A DNA stretch of 32,778 bases from JAFGKM01 sp964408175 (GCA_964408175.1 CAYOYL010000032.1:1-32778), one strand, 5' to 3'. Counted from the first letter of the stretch, positions 1 through 9,406 are shown. Program-made: numbers and translations. The notes: a model not told the origin generated them from the sequence alone.

Positions 1-18
1 TTTGTTTCTTTCTTTTTT

Positions 19-55
19 CCCTCTCCCTTGAGGGGAGAGGGTCCGGGTGAGGGTG
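19..55 (-). repeat. Dispersed palindromic repeat, copy A
   Basis: A 9-bp perfect stem (CCCTCTCCC at 19-27, GGGAGAGGG at 33-41) with a 5-base loop, followed by a C/A-rich arm. Read on the minus strand it aligns with 11870-11907, sharing the CACCC..TCACC arm, the CCTCTCCCC stem and the AAGGG-GAGAGG return. It lies just beyond the stop of the DUF11 gene ending at 60. It lacks a T-run on the minus strand, so it is not a standard terminator for that gene. Confidence 0.7.
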
Positions 56-59
56 AAAG

Positions 60-1811
60 TCAGTCAATCTTTACCTGGAACTGCAGTATGCGTACACCGC
101 CCGGACCGCGCGTCGCAGGGTCGGTTACCACAGAATTGGAAGCCGAGATATAACTGGCTCCGTCGTCATCCTGCTCATCCGTTCTGGAATGCAGGTCTGC
201 AAGAGATGTTCCTGTCTTCAGTGAACCTGCCACGTAGGTAGTATATTCAGGTACCGTATCCGCTATAACTATGGAGGTTGCAGTCCCTGTGCCTATGTTC
301 GTTACGGTAATCGTGTATGTCAGAACTGTTCCTGGAGGTTGTGGCCCTTCAGGGGAAACAGTCTTGGATATTGTTAGCACAGGTGCCGTAACAGTGGTGG
401 TAAGTGTTATGCTGTCTGATACACCCGGGTCCCTTGTAGAGTTACCCGTAACTGTCATTATACCAACAGAGCCGTCGACTGTACCGACAGGTATTGTGGA
501 AACAGCCAGTAACGTTAAACTGCCTCCGTTGGGTGTCAGGACTCCGGTGTCTATGACGCCGTCACTGTCGGTATCCGTGAGTATGTAGTCACCGTCTGTT
601 CCAGGCGTACCGTCACCGTCAACATCCGCCCATATAACCCAGGTCCAGCCTCCCGTCGAGTTCGTTGTTATGTTTATCCTGTCCGCCGCGTTTCCGTTGT
701 TGGTAGCAGTAAATGGATAAACAATCTCATCTCCAGGATTGCCCGTTCCCGTTCTGTCCGGGTCAAGGTCAACCGCAGCAAGGAAGCCAACAACGGTGCT
801 TGTCGTATTGCTGGTGGCGGTATATTCGGTTTCAACCCCGATATGCTTGTAATACGCTGTAAGGTGGTTTGTTATGTCAGTGTTCTCAAGGACTCCTGCA
901 TTAACTGTTACCTGAAAGAAGAAAGCACCTTTCTCTCCTGCACCGAAACTATCCTTCGTATATACCACCTTAGTGCCGTCGAAATACGCTCCGATATCAC
1001 TACCGCCCTCATTACCGTCGTTGGCATCTGTAACAGGCGTTGCGTCTCCATATCCGTGCGTTACATCGCCTATCCTCATACTGTTGGGAACATAGGTCGT
1101 ACCTGCAGGTATATAGTCTTCAGCCCTGATGGCTTCAGCTCCTGTGCTTCCTATGTTTTCTCCTGTAATCTTATAGGTGATGGTATCGCCCGGTTTCGGA
1201 TTTTCAGGCGTATCCAAGACATACTTGTTGACCTGGAATACAGCGCTCTCCGCAGTTGTGGTATACGTGCCGCTGTCTGTAACACCTCCGTCAAACTGCG
1301 AGGTGGCTGTGAGCACTACGCTGTCAGAAGCCCCATCAGCCGCGTCAGAAGGTACATCAACAACCACAACAACGTAATACGAGGTATCAGCCGCAAGTAC
1401 TCCCGTATCTGTCACCACAGTTGTTTCCGTTCCTTCGTCCCATATGCCGTCGCCGTTGGCATCAAGGTATATAACCGATGTCCATGTATTTACGGACAGT
1501 GCAAGGTCAATGGTGTCAGGTCCGTTTCCCGTGTTGGTTATGCTCACTCCGTGATAGGCCTTTGCTCCCGCGATTCCTTCTTTGAAGTCGGTTTCAGGCG
1601 TGACTGATACCCCGGCTACCTGGCTGACCGTTGTCGTAACCGTGTTTGAATAGACACGCGGCAGGGGATTGCCGTTGGCATCCGCATAGTCCGCAAATGC
1701 CTGGTTCTCAATAACCGTACCTACCGGAGTTCCGACAGCCGTGGCAGATGGTGCGAAAAGAAAAAGACCTAATGCTAATGCTCCCATAAAAAACAATACT
1801 CTCTTTACCAT
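60..1811 (-). CDS. Secreted DUF11-repeat protein with calcium-loop modules
   Basis: A 583-residue exported protein with a classic signal peptide (residues 1-25: two basic residues, a hydrophobic core and an ATA-V cleavage-like end). Two kinds of module alternate. Modules at about 65-195 and 340-480 each carry a D-x-N/D-x-D-G calcium-type loop after a W/I-rich strand (DANGDGIWDEG, DVDGDGTPG). Modules at about 195-330 and 485-583 are DUF11/conserved-repeat domains with the usual PGDTITY-type and PAGTTYVPNS-type signatures. DUF11 domains are beta-sandwiches common in large surface proteins; no enzymatic role is expected. The start is supported by AGGAGGTGG at 1816-1824. No LPxTG, PEP-CTERM or autotransporter domain is visible, so anchoring is unknown. 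It is the last gene of a minus-strand run of three. Confidence 0.85.
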   Translation of the reverse strand: MVKRVLFFMGALALGLFLFAPSATAVGTPVGTVIENQAFADYADANGNPLPRVYSNTVTTTVSQVAGVSVTPETDFKEGIAGAKAYHGVSITNTGNGPDTIDLALSVNTWTSVIYLDANGDGIWDEGTETTVVTDTGVLAADTSYYVVVVVDVPSDAADGASDSVVLTATSQFDGGVTDSGTYTTTAESAVFQVNKYVLDTPENPKPGDTITYKITGENIGSTGAEAIRAEDYIPAGTTYVPNSMRIGDVTHGYGDATPVTDANDGNEGGSDIGAYFDGTKVVYTKDSFGAGEKGAFFFQVTVNAGVLENTDITNHLTAYYKHIGVETEYTATSNTTSTVVGFLAAVDLDPDRTGTGNPGDEIVYPFTATNNGNAADRINITTNSTGGWTWVIWADVDGDGTPGTDGDYILTDTDSDGVIDTGVLTPNGGSLTLLAVSTIPVGTVDGSVGIMTVTGNSTRDPGVSDSITLTTTVTAPVLTISKTVSPEGPQPPGTVLTYTITVTNIGTGTATSIVIADTVPEYTTYVAGSLKTGTSLADLHSRTDEQDDDGASYISASNSVVTDPATRGPGGVRILQFQVKID

Positions 1812-1861
1812 TTTTCCACCTCCTTTCTGTTTTTATCTGACCTTCTTTTTTTACCTTCCAT
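1805..1861 (-). CDS. 18-codon basic leader ORF overlapping the next start
   Basis: ATG at 1859-1861 opens an ORF coding MEGKKRRSDKNRKEVEKW, very rich in Lys/Arg, ending in TAA at 1805-1807. That stop overlaps the start region of the DUF11 gene (ATG 1809-1811). A strong Shine-Dalgarno AAAGGAGG at 1871-1878 lies 9 bases upstream of the ATG, and the ORF itself contains the AGGAGGTGG used by the downstream gene. The arrangement is what translational coupling by a leader peptide would look like. Whether the peptide is made is inference; chance cannot be excluded in A/G-rich spacer DNA. Confidence 0.4.
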   Translation of the reverse strand: MEGKKRRSDKNRKEVEKW

Positions 1862-1903
1862 TTTCACTTTCCTCCTTTATTAACTTCTTGTCCTGATTAT
1901 CTT

Positions 1904-2404
1904 TTACTGTACCTTCACCTTAAACTCCACCTCTCCGGAGGCACCTGCAGGAATAGGTATTTTAATAAGCCACCTGATATGTGTGTACATCTCGGGCGTT
2001 GCTACCTTCTCCTGCGTTGTGCCGTCAGCCTTTTTTACCAGATACACCACGGGTGCATTCTGGTAGTAGTTGCCTCCGTCTATGCTGTAGGATATCTCGG
2101 TGCCTTTTCCCTTTGCACTTTCAGGTATGTAAACCGTACCTTTCGGTATGGGATTGCCTATACTGGCTCCCACGGCAGGCGAGATACCCTCATTTTTATA
2201 TGTAACAGTGTAAACAAGAATATCGCCCTTGACGGCAGTTCCAACAGGCACCCTTTCAGTCTGATACCTGCCGTCTTTCTTTATCTTAACCTCCTTTTCC
2301 ACCTTTGCGTTCAGTGTAACCTTCGGACCTTTCTCCTGTGACAGCAGCCCGGTTACACCGATAAAAAAGACCAGAAAAACTGCTGCTCTTAATACCTTTC
2401 TCAT
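1904..2404 (-). CDS. Small secreted single-domain DUF11-like protein
   Basis: A 166-residue exported protein: a basic N-terminus (MRKVLRAA), a hydrophobic segment to about residue 20 and then one beta-rich domain. The domain has DUF11 hallmarks: a GDILVYTVTYKNEG strand pair, GNPIPKGTVYIPES, and a terminal GEVEFKVKVQ strand. Ribosome binding is strong (GGAGGGAAGAAGG immediately 5' of the ATG). It starts only 18 bp after the stop of the 2423-4195 gene, so the two are co-transcribed. It ends at the domain boundary with no anchor, so it is probably a secreted subunit or partner of the larger DUF11 proteins; this partnership is inferred from adjacency. Confidence 0.8.
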   Translation of the reverse strand: MRKVLRAAVFLVFFIGVTGLLSQEKGPKVTLNAKVEKEVKIKKDGRYQTERVPVGTAVKGDILVYTVTYKNEGISPAVGASIGNPIPKGTVYIPESAKGKGTEISYSIDGGNYYQNAPVVYLVKKADGTTQEKVATPEMYTHIRWLIKIPIPAGASGEVEFKVKVQ

Positions 2405-2422
2405 CCTTCTTCCCTCCTTTTT

Positions 2423-4195
2423 TCAGTCAACTGTTACCTTGAAATATATTTTCCCTTCGTCTGTCCCTGCATTCTGTGACCCATCATCTGCACCAACCAT
2501 ACCTATGTTGAAGAAGACTGTTGAGCCGATTATATACCCTGCATCTGCATCCTCAGCATCGGTAAGTACCGCTGCGTCTGTGTATGTGGAACCTGCTCCT
2601 CCTGCCCGCAGACTACCTGCAACGTAGGTGGTGTTAAACGGTATGTTATCCATAATGATGAGGTTATGCGTCTCCCCGTCGCCTGCATTGTGATAGTGTG
2701 TGGTGTATATAATCTCTTCGCCGGGAGCGGCAGAACCTTTGTCCGCTGTCTTGGAAAGGGTTATCTGCGGTGCCCCGATTGATACAGGTGCCGTATCTCC
2801 TGTATAAAAGGCAGTGAAGTTCATCCCGTAAACCGCAGAATTGTTGTAGAATATTCCTGAAGTACTCCCTGCATAGGATTGAAATGTAAGTTCTGCGAAG
2901 CCTCCTTCAGGGACTGTCCAGTTCCCGTTCCATACGAGGATTTCCCCGTTGACATCCGGGTTGTCTGATGTCAGACCCGAGGTTGTTCCGCTGATATAAG
3001 AGAATCCTGTGGGGAGTGTGTCGTGAATCTCGGTTATATGTGCGTCGTCAGTGCCTGCTGTATTGTCAATCTTGATGGTATAGGTTATTGTTCCGCCTGC
3101 GGGAGAGACAGAAGGCACAACGGTCTTTGTCAGTGTTATCACAGGTCCGCAGACAACGAGCGTGTCGGTACGCGGCTGGTTCAGCAGGATACTGGCGTCT
3201 ATGGCATCAATATAGGTGGCAGTGACCGTTGAGCCTACCGCCGCCCTGAACGTTCCGTCTTCAGGGACGGCATCTCCATATGTCAGGGCAATATAGCCGG
3301 TAAAGACCCCTGTATTGGCGCCTGTTTCCAGAAGGGTAAGGGTCTCAGTGTCTCCATTTGGTACCGACAGTGTTATTTCAACGACATTGACAGCAGTGGA
3401 GTTATAGTTCTGGTCTCCATCATCCACCCTGACGTAGATTGTATTTCCTATGCACTGCTCTGTAACATCTCCGTTGCCCGCCGCATCGGCAACAAATCTT
3501 ACTGTACCTGTTGTCGGTTTCGCACCATAAGGCGTGACATAATCGGAAAACCCTGAATAAAGGTCAGATGCCCCGACAAGGTCTGCCGACAGAGAGTTGG
3601 AACTGTTGGATGTGCCAAAGAACATCCTCATGGGTGAGGTATCCGTCAGGCCTGTGTACTGCTTAAATACGTCATATGGGAACCTCCAGTCAAGAAAGTA
3701 GTCCGCGTCCCCGTTAAAGGATGTATCGGCAGGGATAACTTGATAGTTTCCGTTTACAGGGATGGAATAGGCAAGGATTTCTGCAGAGTCTGAAGGAGAG
3801 CCGGGTGTGCCCTGAACAGTATTATGCCACAGGTCTATAACCTCTGTTTTGCTGATGCCGTCAACCATAAACATCCACTCGTAGTCAGCATAGTTAAGGT
3901 TGGTATCTATCAGCACTCCCCATCCGTAAGGCTCCAGAAAACCCTGTCCGCCTGTACCTGAAGGGTCATTGTCAAGCCTTAAACGGAAGTAGATGTAGGT
4001 ACCGTCGTTGTACATAAATGCTGCCGAATACCCCGGACCTGAGACCACATTGCGTGAACCCTGAGTATCGGTATTGTCATCCTGCAGGTATGCACCGTCT
4101 TTCAGGATAGGAATCCACTGGGATGTTGTGGGCCAGGCAGAGAGAAAACTACTGGTTAGCAAGAGAAACAAAAGGATAAAAAACTTCTCCCCCAA
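2423..4195 (-). CDS. Secreted protein with two C-terminal DUF11 repeats
   Basis: A 590-residue exported protein. Residues 1-20 form a hydrophobic signal segment. About 21-215 is a beta-rich domain of unassigned family (DGTYIYFRLRLDND, YGWGVLIDTNLNYADYEW), recalling lectin-like ectodomains of surface proteins. About 225-345 is an Ig-like repeat with the LLETGANTGVFTGYI signature. About 350-470 and 475-590 are DUF11 repeats (TLTKTVVPSVSPAGGTITYT; ITLSKTADKGSAAPGEEIIY). The start is uncertain: the codon here is TTG (4193-4195) with only CAGG directly before it, and the frame opens at 4225 without an ATG. An ATG at 4216-4218 would come into frame if the T7 tract at 4202-4208 were one base longer, giving a better signal peptide. 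Heads the DUF11 gene run behind the 4262-4289 promoter. Confidence 0.75.
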   Translation of the reverse strand: MGEKFFILLFLLLTSSFLSAWPTTSQWIPILKDGAYLQDDNTDTQGSRNVVSGPGYSAAFMYNDGTYIYFRLRLDNDPSGTGGQGFLEPYGWGVLIDTNLNYADYEWMFMVDGISKTEVIDLWHNTVQGTPGSPSDSAEILAYSIPVNGNYQVIPADTSFNGDADYFLDWRFPYDVFKQYTGLTDTSPMRMFFGTSNSSNSLSADLVGASDLYSGFSDYVTPYGAKPTTGTVRFVADAAGNGDVTEQCIGNTIYVRVDDGDQNYNSTAVNVVEITLSVPNGDTETLTLLETGANTGVFTGYIALTYGDAVPEDGTFRAAVGSTVTATYIDAIDASILLNQPRTDTLVVCGPVITLTKTVVPSVSPAGGTITYTIKIDNTAGTDDAHITEIHDTLPTGFSYISGTTSGLTSDNPDVNGEILVWNGNWTVPEGGFAELTFQSYAGSTSGIFYNNSAVYGMNFTAFYTGDTAPVSIGAPQITLSKTADKGSAAPGEEIIYTTHYHNAGDGETHNLIIMDNIPFNTTYVAGSLRAGGAGSTYTDAAVLTDAEDADAGYIIGSTVFFNIGMVGADDGSQNAGTDEGKIYFKVTVD

Positions 4196-4261
4196 CCTGA
4201 TAAAAAAATAATACCCATTATTTTTTTATACATAATTTAATTGTTTATCTCTTTTGTGGAT

Positions 4262-4289
4262 ATTGTAACCCAAAAAAACTGTCTGTCAA
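4262..4289 (-). promoter_or_regulatory. Sigma70-type promoter for the DUF11 gene run
   Basis: On the minus strand TTGACA (4284-4289), a 16-base spacer and TACAAT (4262-4267). The -35 is perfect and the -10 has one mismatch. Predicted start near 4255 gives a leader of about 60 bases before the 4195 start codon. It separates the DUF11 run from the large dockerin gene upstream. Confidence 0.65.
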
Positions 4290-4324
4290 AAATCCGGGAG
4301 TTATTTGTGATATTTCTTTGACTG

Positions 4325-7300
4325 TTAAGGTTCAAGGCCTATGGCTTTGCGCAGGACAAGTATCACATCCGAGATGTCAATATCTTCACTGTAGTTCATA
4401 TCTGCCACGCTTTTGAAGAGGTCGTAGGGAGTCTCGTATGTCTGCCCGTCAATGGTTATGGGCAGTCCTATCGCCATCCTCAGACATAGTATCACATCAG
4501 ATATGTTTACCTCACCGTCCCCGTTGATGTCCCCCTTCAACAGGGATGGATTTATCTTGAGGAGATAGGTGTTATTACTGTCGTCAAACTCTGCAACAAC
4601 GTCCACTGCATCGGCAATGAGATAGAGCCATACATTATCCATTATGATACCTGTTACGTCCCACAGGCAGGTAACCTGCTTAATCTCGTTGGGCTCAAGA
4701 TTGTCTATCACCTCTGAATGAAGTATCTGCCCGTCTGTCCTGTCCTTGCGGATTTCCACAGTAAACTCTCCTGTATCCAGCGCGCCGGTGTTTCTAACCG
4801 TGCCGGTAAGAGAAATAAGGGTATCAGTTATATTTTTGCGGGTAAGAACTGCCGTGTCAATATCCGGAAAAAGACAGGTCAGAGTCAATGTATTATTTGA
4901 CGTAGTATCCCCTGCTATTAAGCCTTCAGGGTCTGCCACCGCATAAAGAGTAACCGGCTCCGATACTTCCGGTACCGTCCATTCCACGGAAACAGTCCTT
5001 TTATCACCAGGTGTCAGCATTGGTATAGTAACTTCTTCTATAAGAACGCCACCGTTCTGCGGGTCTCCATTGTAGAATGATACGGCGATATTCTGTTGTG
5101 CGGTGTTGCCTATGTTAATTGCGGTGACAAGAATATCCGCAATGCTTCCGCTCAAAGGATTGACAGGGGTTACGGCAAAAGACCCGGGTTTCAGGGCAAT
5201 ATCCGTGTTTATTGTATGCATAAGGGATGCGAGGTCTGTGGAACCGAGTTGTCGTACAGGGACCGTAACTGTTTTGCCAGTAAGAGTCTGTCTTTTCTCG
5301 TATGATATATTCACATCAACCTTGTCGTATAAACTGACAAGCGTATCCTCGCCGTAAAATGCGAAGACAGGAGCCCTTTCTGTCTGGGTGTCAAAGGTCA
5401 ACTGCTGGGGGTTGCCCCACACGCCGAGAGCCGGGTCGTAAAAGACAACCCACAGGTCTGAACTGAACTCCGAAGGTTCTGTCCAGATAACCGCCAGTCT
5501 GCCCCCCTGACTGCGGGCTATGCTGAAAGAAGAAACGTTGCTTGAATAATCTCCTTCAAATACGTATATTGGAGTGGGGGAAGCCATGTTGTATTCGGTG
5601 TAAAGCAGGGTGTTATCTCTTATCCAGTATAGACTCCACAACATATTTGATACCATTCTCGGGTTTTCGTCAGGGACAGAATTGGTTGTTCCGTTCCATG
5701 GGTCCGAGGGGTCAAACCATGCTCCTCCGCTTCCTGACAGTCTGAAAATTTCCCTGTCATTGATAGTGGCAGTGTTATCATCCATATCTATGCAGAAATA
5801 TGCGGCGGCACCTCCCGTGTAACTGAAATCGTAATTGATAATAGCCCTCTGGAAGTGGTTAACTGGAAGTGTTGCCGGCACTGCTATAACCGGAACTGTC
5901 CATGATGTTCCGTTCCATATTGACGAGTATATCCTGTTGGGCAAACTCTTATTTCCCGTAACATGCTCCCACGTATTTGAAATCCACATTACCATAAGAT
6001 TGTTTATGTTGGAACCCCTGATTTTCGGGCTTCTGTCCATGCTCGAGCTCATCGGATAGGTGTTTGTAAAGTTGTGGGGTGCAGACCATGTCTGGGTTCC
6101 GGGGTTATAAAGGGACACGTATATATCAAGGCCGGCTTTCATATCCTCAAAGGTCGCATCATCTGATAAAACCGTCTTTTCGTTTTCCCATACAACTGCT
6201 GCCGTGCCGTCAGAAAAAGCGATAAGGTTGGGATGGAAATCCGCCGTTCCGTCGTCTGCAACCGTCTGAGGTGCGGACCATTCTGTTCCGTTATAGTATG
6301 AAAAGACAAGTTTTGTGCGGTTGAGGGAGGTACGTGCAGGGTCGTCATAAAGCCATGCCGCATAAAGATATGTGCCTGCAGAAGAAAGTGAAGGTTCAGA
6401 ATAGGGGAATATATCTTCCTGTAGTGTGGAGTATCTTATGGTTGCTGTTTTGTCATCCTCCTGCACTGTTTTAACCTGAAGTGCTTTGCCTCCGGTAAAC
6501 AGCCCGTAATCCGGGGAATTTAGATAGTCTCTATGTAATATCTTCGGAGTTTGTTGGCCGAGAAAAGGCATCTCTCCAGACTTGCTCATACTGTCTATCA
6601 GAGACCAGTCCCAGCGCAGGACCTCGTTTTCCCATGTGAAAAGAAGAGCATAAACGGTGAAGCCGCCGTTAAGATATATGGTCAACTCTTCAAGGGTTGG
6701 CTCTTCAGGGAACTGCAAACCTATATCTAACCCACCGCCTATCCACCCTTCCACTGCCAGCAGTTCATCAACACCTGCTCCCAGGGAACCACGTACATAC
6801 GGACCGATGGAGAGTTTCCCGTTTATGGCAAGAGGGTCAAGTTCAACGATACCCAGCATTGCCTCTGCGGATAATTCAAAACTTGCCTTGGCATACATAG
6901 GCACGGGTACCGGTCCCACCATAACAACAAATGGCCAACTTTTACTGAATCCTGCCTCTCCATGCATCCCTGCGTACCCATCCCAGTTCCATGCCTCTGC
7001 TGAAGGAAAATACTGCCCGCTGATGTTTACCAGTGGATATAAACTGAATGAAAACCCTGCAAGTTTGCCTGAATCTATCTCTTTCTCTGCAGTAAGTCCC
7101 TCATACTGCAGGCCTATGGAGGCGCTTCCGTCGCAGGTAACCTCTGCCGATACCGTGGGGATAAGTTTTAGAAGTACAGGATTGCCTCCGAAAAGAGGAA
7201 TATCCGAAGGAATCGCGCTGCCGTCCACCCCTTCGCTGAATAAATTCCAGTTCAGTCCTAAAGAGGAAGAATAAGAAAAATACCCGCCTTTATCAAGTGC

Positions 7301-9367
7301 TATGAGGGGGAAAAGAGTAATCCATTTGATAACGACGAAGTCTGCCTCTTTCTCTTCAGAAAAAGCATCAGTATCTGTTACCGCCTGCACCTTCAGTGTT
7401 CCCCCGACTCCGAAATCCGTACCCATATTGAATGTTTTTGACACCGTATTTTCAGTTGTATTCTCTTCAAATGTACCCTTAGGCGTGATAAATTTAACCT
7501 TTGAAGGGGTATGTCCTGCCCAGTCTATGTTGACAGTATGCTTCACATTGAAGTTCACGCCGTCTATGTAAAAGACCCTGCCTTCATATTTTGAGGAGAT
7601 ATCCGTTATGGTCGGTTCGTCAAAATCGGAAGGATATATAATAATATTGCTGTAAGTATTGCTTGATGCCGGAAGTTCTACCTCTTTTGTATTGGGGGAA
7701 TAACCGTCCTTGATGACTTCAACGGTGTAGAGTCCCGGGTCAAGAGGAGAGAAGATACACCTGCCTTCGGTATCAGTTACAAGGGTTTCCCCGTTAACCG
7801 TAACGCTTGCACCCTCAACCTTCTGCCCGTTTGAACCGTCGAAAATCACGGGGATTAAAGATGCTTCACCGCCGCCGCCTCCCGTGCCGAATACCCCGAC
7901 AGATAAGACCTTGCTTCCGAAAGGAATTTTCACCGACGTGCTTCTCCTGCCGTTAAGGACAGGACGGAAAATGACAGTAAACTGTAGAGACTGTCCCGGG
8001 GCAATGGTCTGTCCGGAGCAGTCGTCGGTAATGAGAAATTCCGTTTCTGACTGTTCGCTGTCCGACAGTTCTATCTGCCCGAATTGATAAGAAACAGTGG
8101 ATATGTTTGTGAGTGAAAAGGTTTTGGTTGCCTCCATGCCTAGGTTGACATTGCCGAAGTCATAGATACTCGGCTGGCACTTCATAAAAGAATTGTACAT
8201 ACTGTTGCCGGTGTTAAAATTGTCGTGGCGGTACTTTGGAAACGGACTGTTTTGCTGATATCCCGTATTTTCTATATATATCGCATATACATAGCCGTCA
8301 GTCGTCCCTATGTATGCGGTTCCGTCTTCTCCGATTGCAGGAGACGAGGTCATCTGGTGACCTACAAGATATGACCACTTGACTGAGAATCCGGGCGACA
8401 GGGCATAAAAATAGTAGGTATGTTGGGTTGTCTGGTAAGAAACGCCCAGATATATCGTTCCGTCAGTTCCGATGGCCGGGGTAGAGTAGGTTGCCCCCTG
8501 GAGTCCTACATACCACGCGTAGTCTCCTGTTGTTGGATGAAAACCGTTCAGATAGGAATTGGTACATCCTGCTATGTTATATCCGTTGTTGTAGATTGCA
8601 GACTGGCAGTCCATTTCAGAACGTTCTATAAAGGCCGCCCATTCCCTGACAAGAGCACCCGTTTCCGGGTTAACCTCGCGGAAGTAGCCTGCCTGGTCTC
8701 CCACATAAACCTGCCCGGCGGCTCCGACAGACGGGATGCCCAGACGAGCAAAGTCGTCATAGGAGTTGCCGAAAGCGACAGGATATTGCTGTTTGAATTT
8801 CAGAGTACCGTCAATATTGACACCGTAGAATGTGCGTTTCGTCTGGCAGGAGAGATATATACTTCCGTCCTGTCCTATGACCGGCGAACTGTGGAGGGTA
8901 TCGCTGGCAACATATTCCCAGACAGTTTCAAGTTCAGGTGAAAGGCAGTAGAGGGTGTAGCCGTAAGCAAGGAATATGTTGCCGTCTCCGCTGACCGCAA
9001 CCTGCTGGTTGATGGAACTGCCCCCGAAGTTTCTTGAATACCTGAGAGTGCCGCTGGGATTGACTATGTAGAGGGTTCCGTTCGCCCCGGCTATGCATAT
9101 GCTTCCATCCGGCATTATCACAGGTGCCGCATTCAAAGCAGTGCCGGGTTCGTAACTCCAGATGATGTCTCCGGTGGTTGGATTGAGGGCTTTAAGCCTG
9201 CTGCCCCCTGTTACATAGACCGTGCCGTCTTTTGCAATGGCAGGTGATGGGATATTGGAGGTTTCAGGCTTTATGCTCCACTTGAAAGTCTCCGGGGTGC
9301 CGCAGAAGCCGAAAGATGTTAAGACTATAAAGAATACAGGTACAACCCACCATTTTAGGTGTTTCAT
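4325..9367 (-). CDS. Giant secreted multidomain protein: PQQ-type propeller, CARDB, C-terminal dockerin
   Basis: 1680 residues with a signal peptide (1-22, cleavage near GFCG). Domains in order, approximate: PQQ/WD40-like beta-propeller with repeated SPAIG-DGT-YIG blades (25-395); an ASH/choice-of-anchor-D type domain (405-500, FGNVNLG...FRPVLNGRRS); a carboxypeptidase regulatory-like domain (505-585, GASVTVNGETLVTDTEGRC); an IPT/TIG-like segment; a long beta-rich region of unknown family (680-935); a second BNR/sialidase-like propeller (960-1370, repeated WSAP, AVVWEN blades); two CARDB domains (1385-1600); and a type I dockerin. The dockerin has two F-hand loops, DINGDGEVNISDV and DMNYSEDIDISDV, each followed by ILxLRxAIGL. 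Dockerins bind cohesins on scaffold or surface proteins; no cohesin occurs in this window. No catalytic centre is visible. Start ATG 9365-9367 is preceded by TAGGAA at a long spacing. Confidence 0.85.
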   Translation of the reverse strand: MKHLKWWVVPVFFIVLTSFGFCGTPETFKWSIKPETSNIPSPAIAKDGTVYVTGGSRLKALNPTTGDIIWSYEPGTALNAAPVIMPDGSICIAGANGTLYIVNPSGTLRYSRNFGGSSINQQVAVSGDGNIFLAYGYTLYCLSPELETVWEYVASDTLHSSPVIGQDGSIYLSCQTKRTFYGVNIDGTLKFKQQYPVAFGNSYDDFARLGIPSVGAAGQVYVGDQAGYFREVNPETGALVREWAAFIERSEMDCQSAIYNNGYNIAGCTNSYLNGFHPTTGDYAWYVGLQGATYSTPAIGTDGTIYLGVSYQTTQHTYYFYALSPGFSVKWSYLVGHQMTSSPAIGEDGTAYIGTTDGYVYAIYIENTGYQQNSPFPKYRHDNFNTGNSMYNSFMKCQPSIYDFGNVNLGMEATKTFSLTNISTVSYQFGQIELSDSEQSETEFLITDDCSGQTIAPGQSLQFTVIFRPVLNGRRSTSVKIPFGSKVLSVGVFGTGGGGGEASLIPVIFDGSNGQKVEGASVTVNGETLVTDTEGRCIFSPLDPGLYTVEVIKDGYSPNTKEVELPASSNTYSNIIIYPSDFDEPTITDISSKYEGRVFYIDGVNFNVKHTVNIDWAGHTPSKVKFITPKGTFEENTTENTVSKTFNMGTDFGVGGTLKVQAVTDTDAFSEEKEADFVVIKWITLFPLIALDKGGYFSYSSSLGLNWNLFSEGVDGSAIPSDIPLFGGNPVLLKLIPTVSAEVTCDGSASIGLQYEGLTAEKEIDSGKLAGFSFSLYPLVNISGQYFPSAEAWNWDGYAGMHGEAGFSKSWPFVVMVGPVPVPMYAKASFELSAEAMLGIVELDPLAINGKLSIGPYVRGSLGAGVDELLAVEGWIGGGLDIGLQFPEEPTLEELTIYLNGGFTVYALLFTWENEVLRWDWSLIDSMSKSGEMPFLGQQTPKILHRDYLNSPDYGLFTGGKALQVKTVQEDDKTATIRYSTLQEDIFPYSEPSLSSAGTYLYAAWLYDDPARTSLNRTKLVFSYYNGTEWSAPQTVADDGTADFHPNLIAFSDGTAAVVWENEKTVLSDDATFEDMKAGLDIYVSLYNPGTQTWSAPHNFTNTYPMSSSMDRSPKIRGSNINNLMVMWISNTWEHVTGNKSLPNRIYSSIWNGTSWTVPVIAVPATLPVNHFQRAIINYDFSYTGGAAAYFCIDMDDNTATINDREIFRLSGSGGAWFDPSDPWNGTTNSVPDENPRMVSNMLWSLYWIRDNTLLYTEYNMASPTPIYVFEGDYSSNVSSFSIARSQGGRLAVIWTEPSEFSSDLWVVFYDPALGVWGNPQQLTFDTQTERAPVFAFYGEDTLVSLYDKVDVNISYEKRQTLTGKTVTVPVRQLGSTDLASLMHTINTDIALKPGSFAVTPVNPLSGSIADILVTAINIGNTAQQNIAVSFYNGDPQNGGVLIEEVTIPMLTPGDKRTVSVEWTVPEVSEPVTLYAVADPEGLIAGDTTSNNTLTLTCLFPDIDTAVLTRKNITDTLISLTGTVRNTGALDTGEFTVEIRKDRTDGQILHSEVIDNLEPNEIKQVTCLWDVTGIIMDNVWLYLIADAVDVVAEFDDSNNTYLLKINPSLLKGDINGDGEVNISDVILCLRMAIGLPITIDGQTYETPYDLFKSVADMNYSEDIDISDVILVLRKAIGLEP

Positions 9368-9406
9368 AAATTAATATTCCTATAAATAATTTTAATATAC
9401 TTCCCT

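Noticed and set aside
19..41. Hairpin as a rho-independent terminator of the DUF11 gene
   Set aside because: On the minus strand the hairpin is followed by A-rich, not T-rich, sequence, and it matches a dispersed repeat elsewhere.
843..1607. A 254-codon plus-strand frame opposite the DUF11 gene
   Set aside because: It is antisense to a gene with a clear signal peptide and domains, is rich in Cys, Arg and Ser as expected for a shadow frame, and has no ribosome site.
6657..7274. A 205-codon plus-strand frame inside the dockerin gene
   Set aside because: Shadow of the 1680-residue protein; Pro/Ser-rich with no recognisable domain or start signal.
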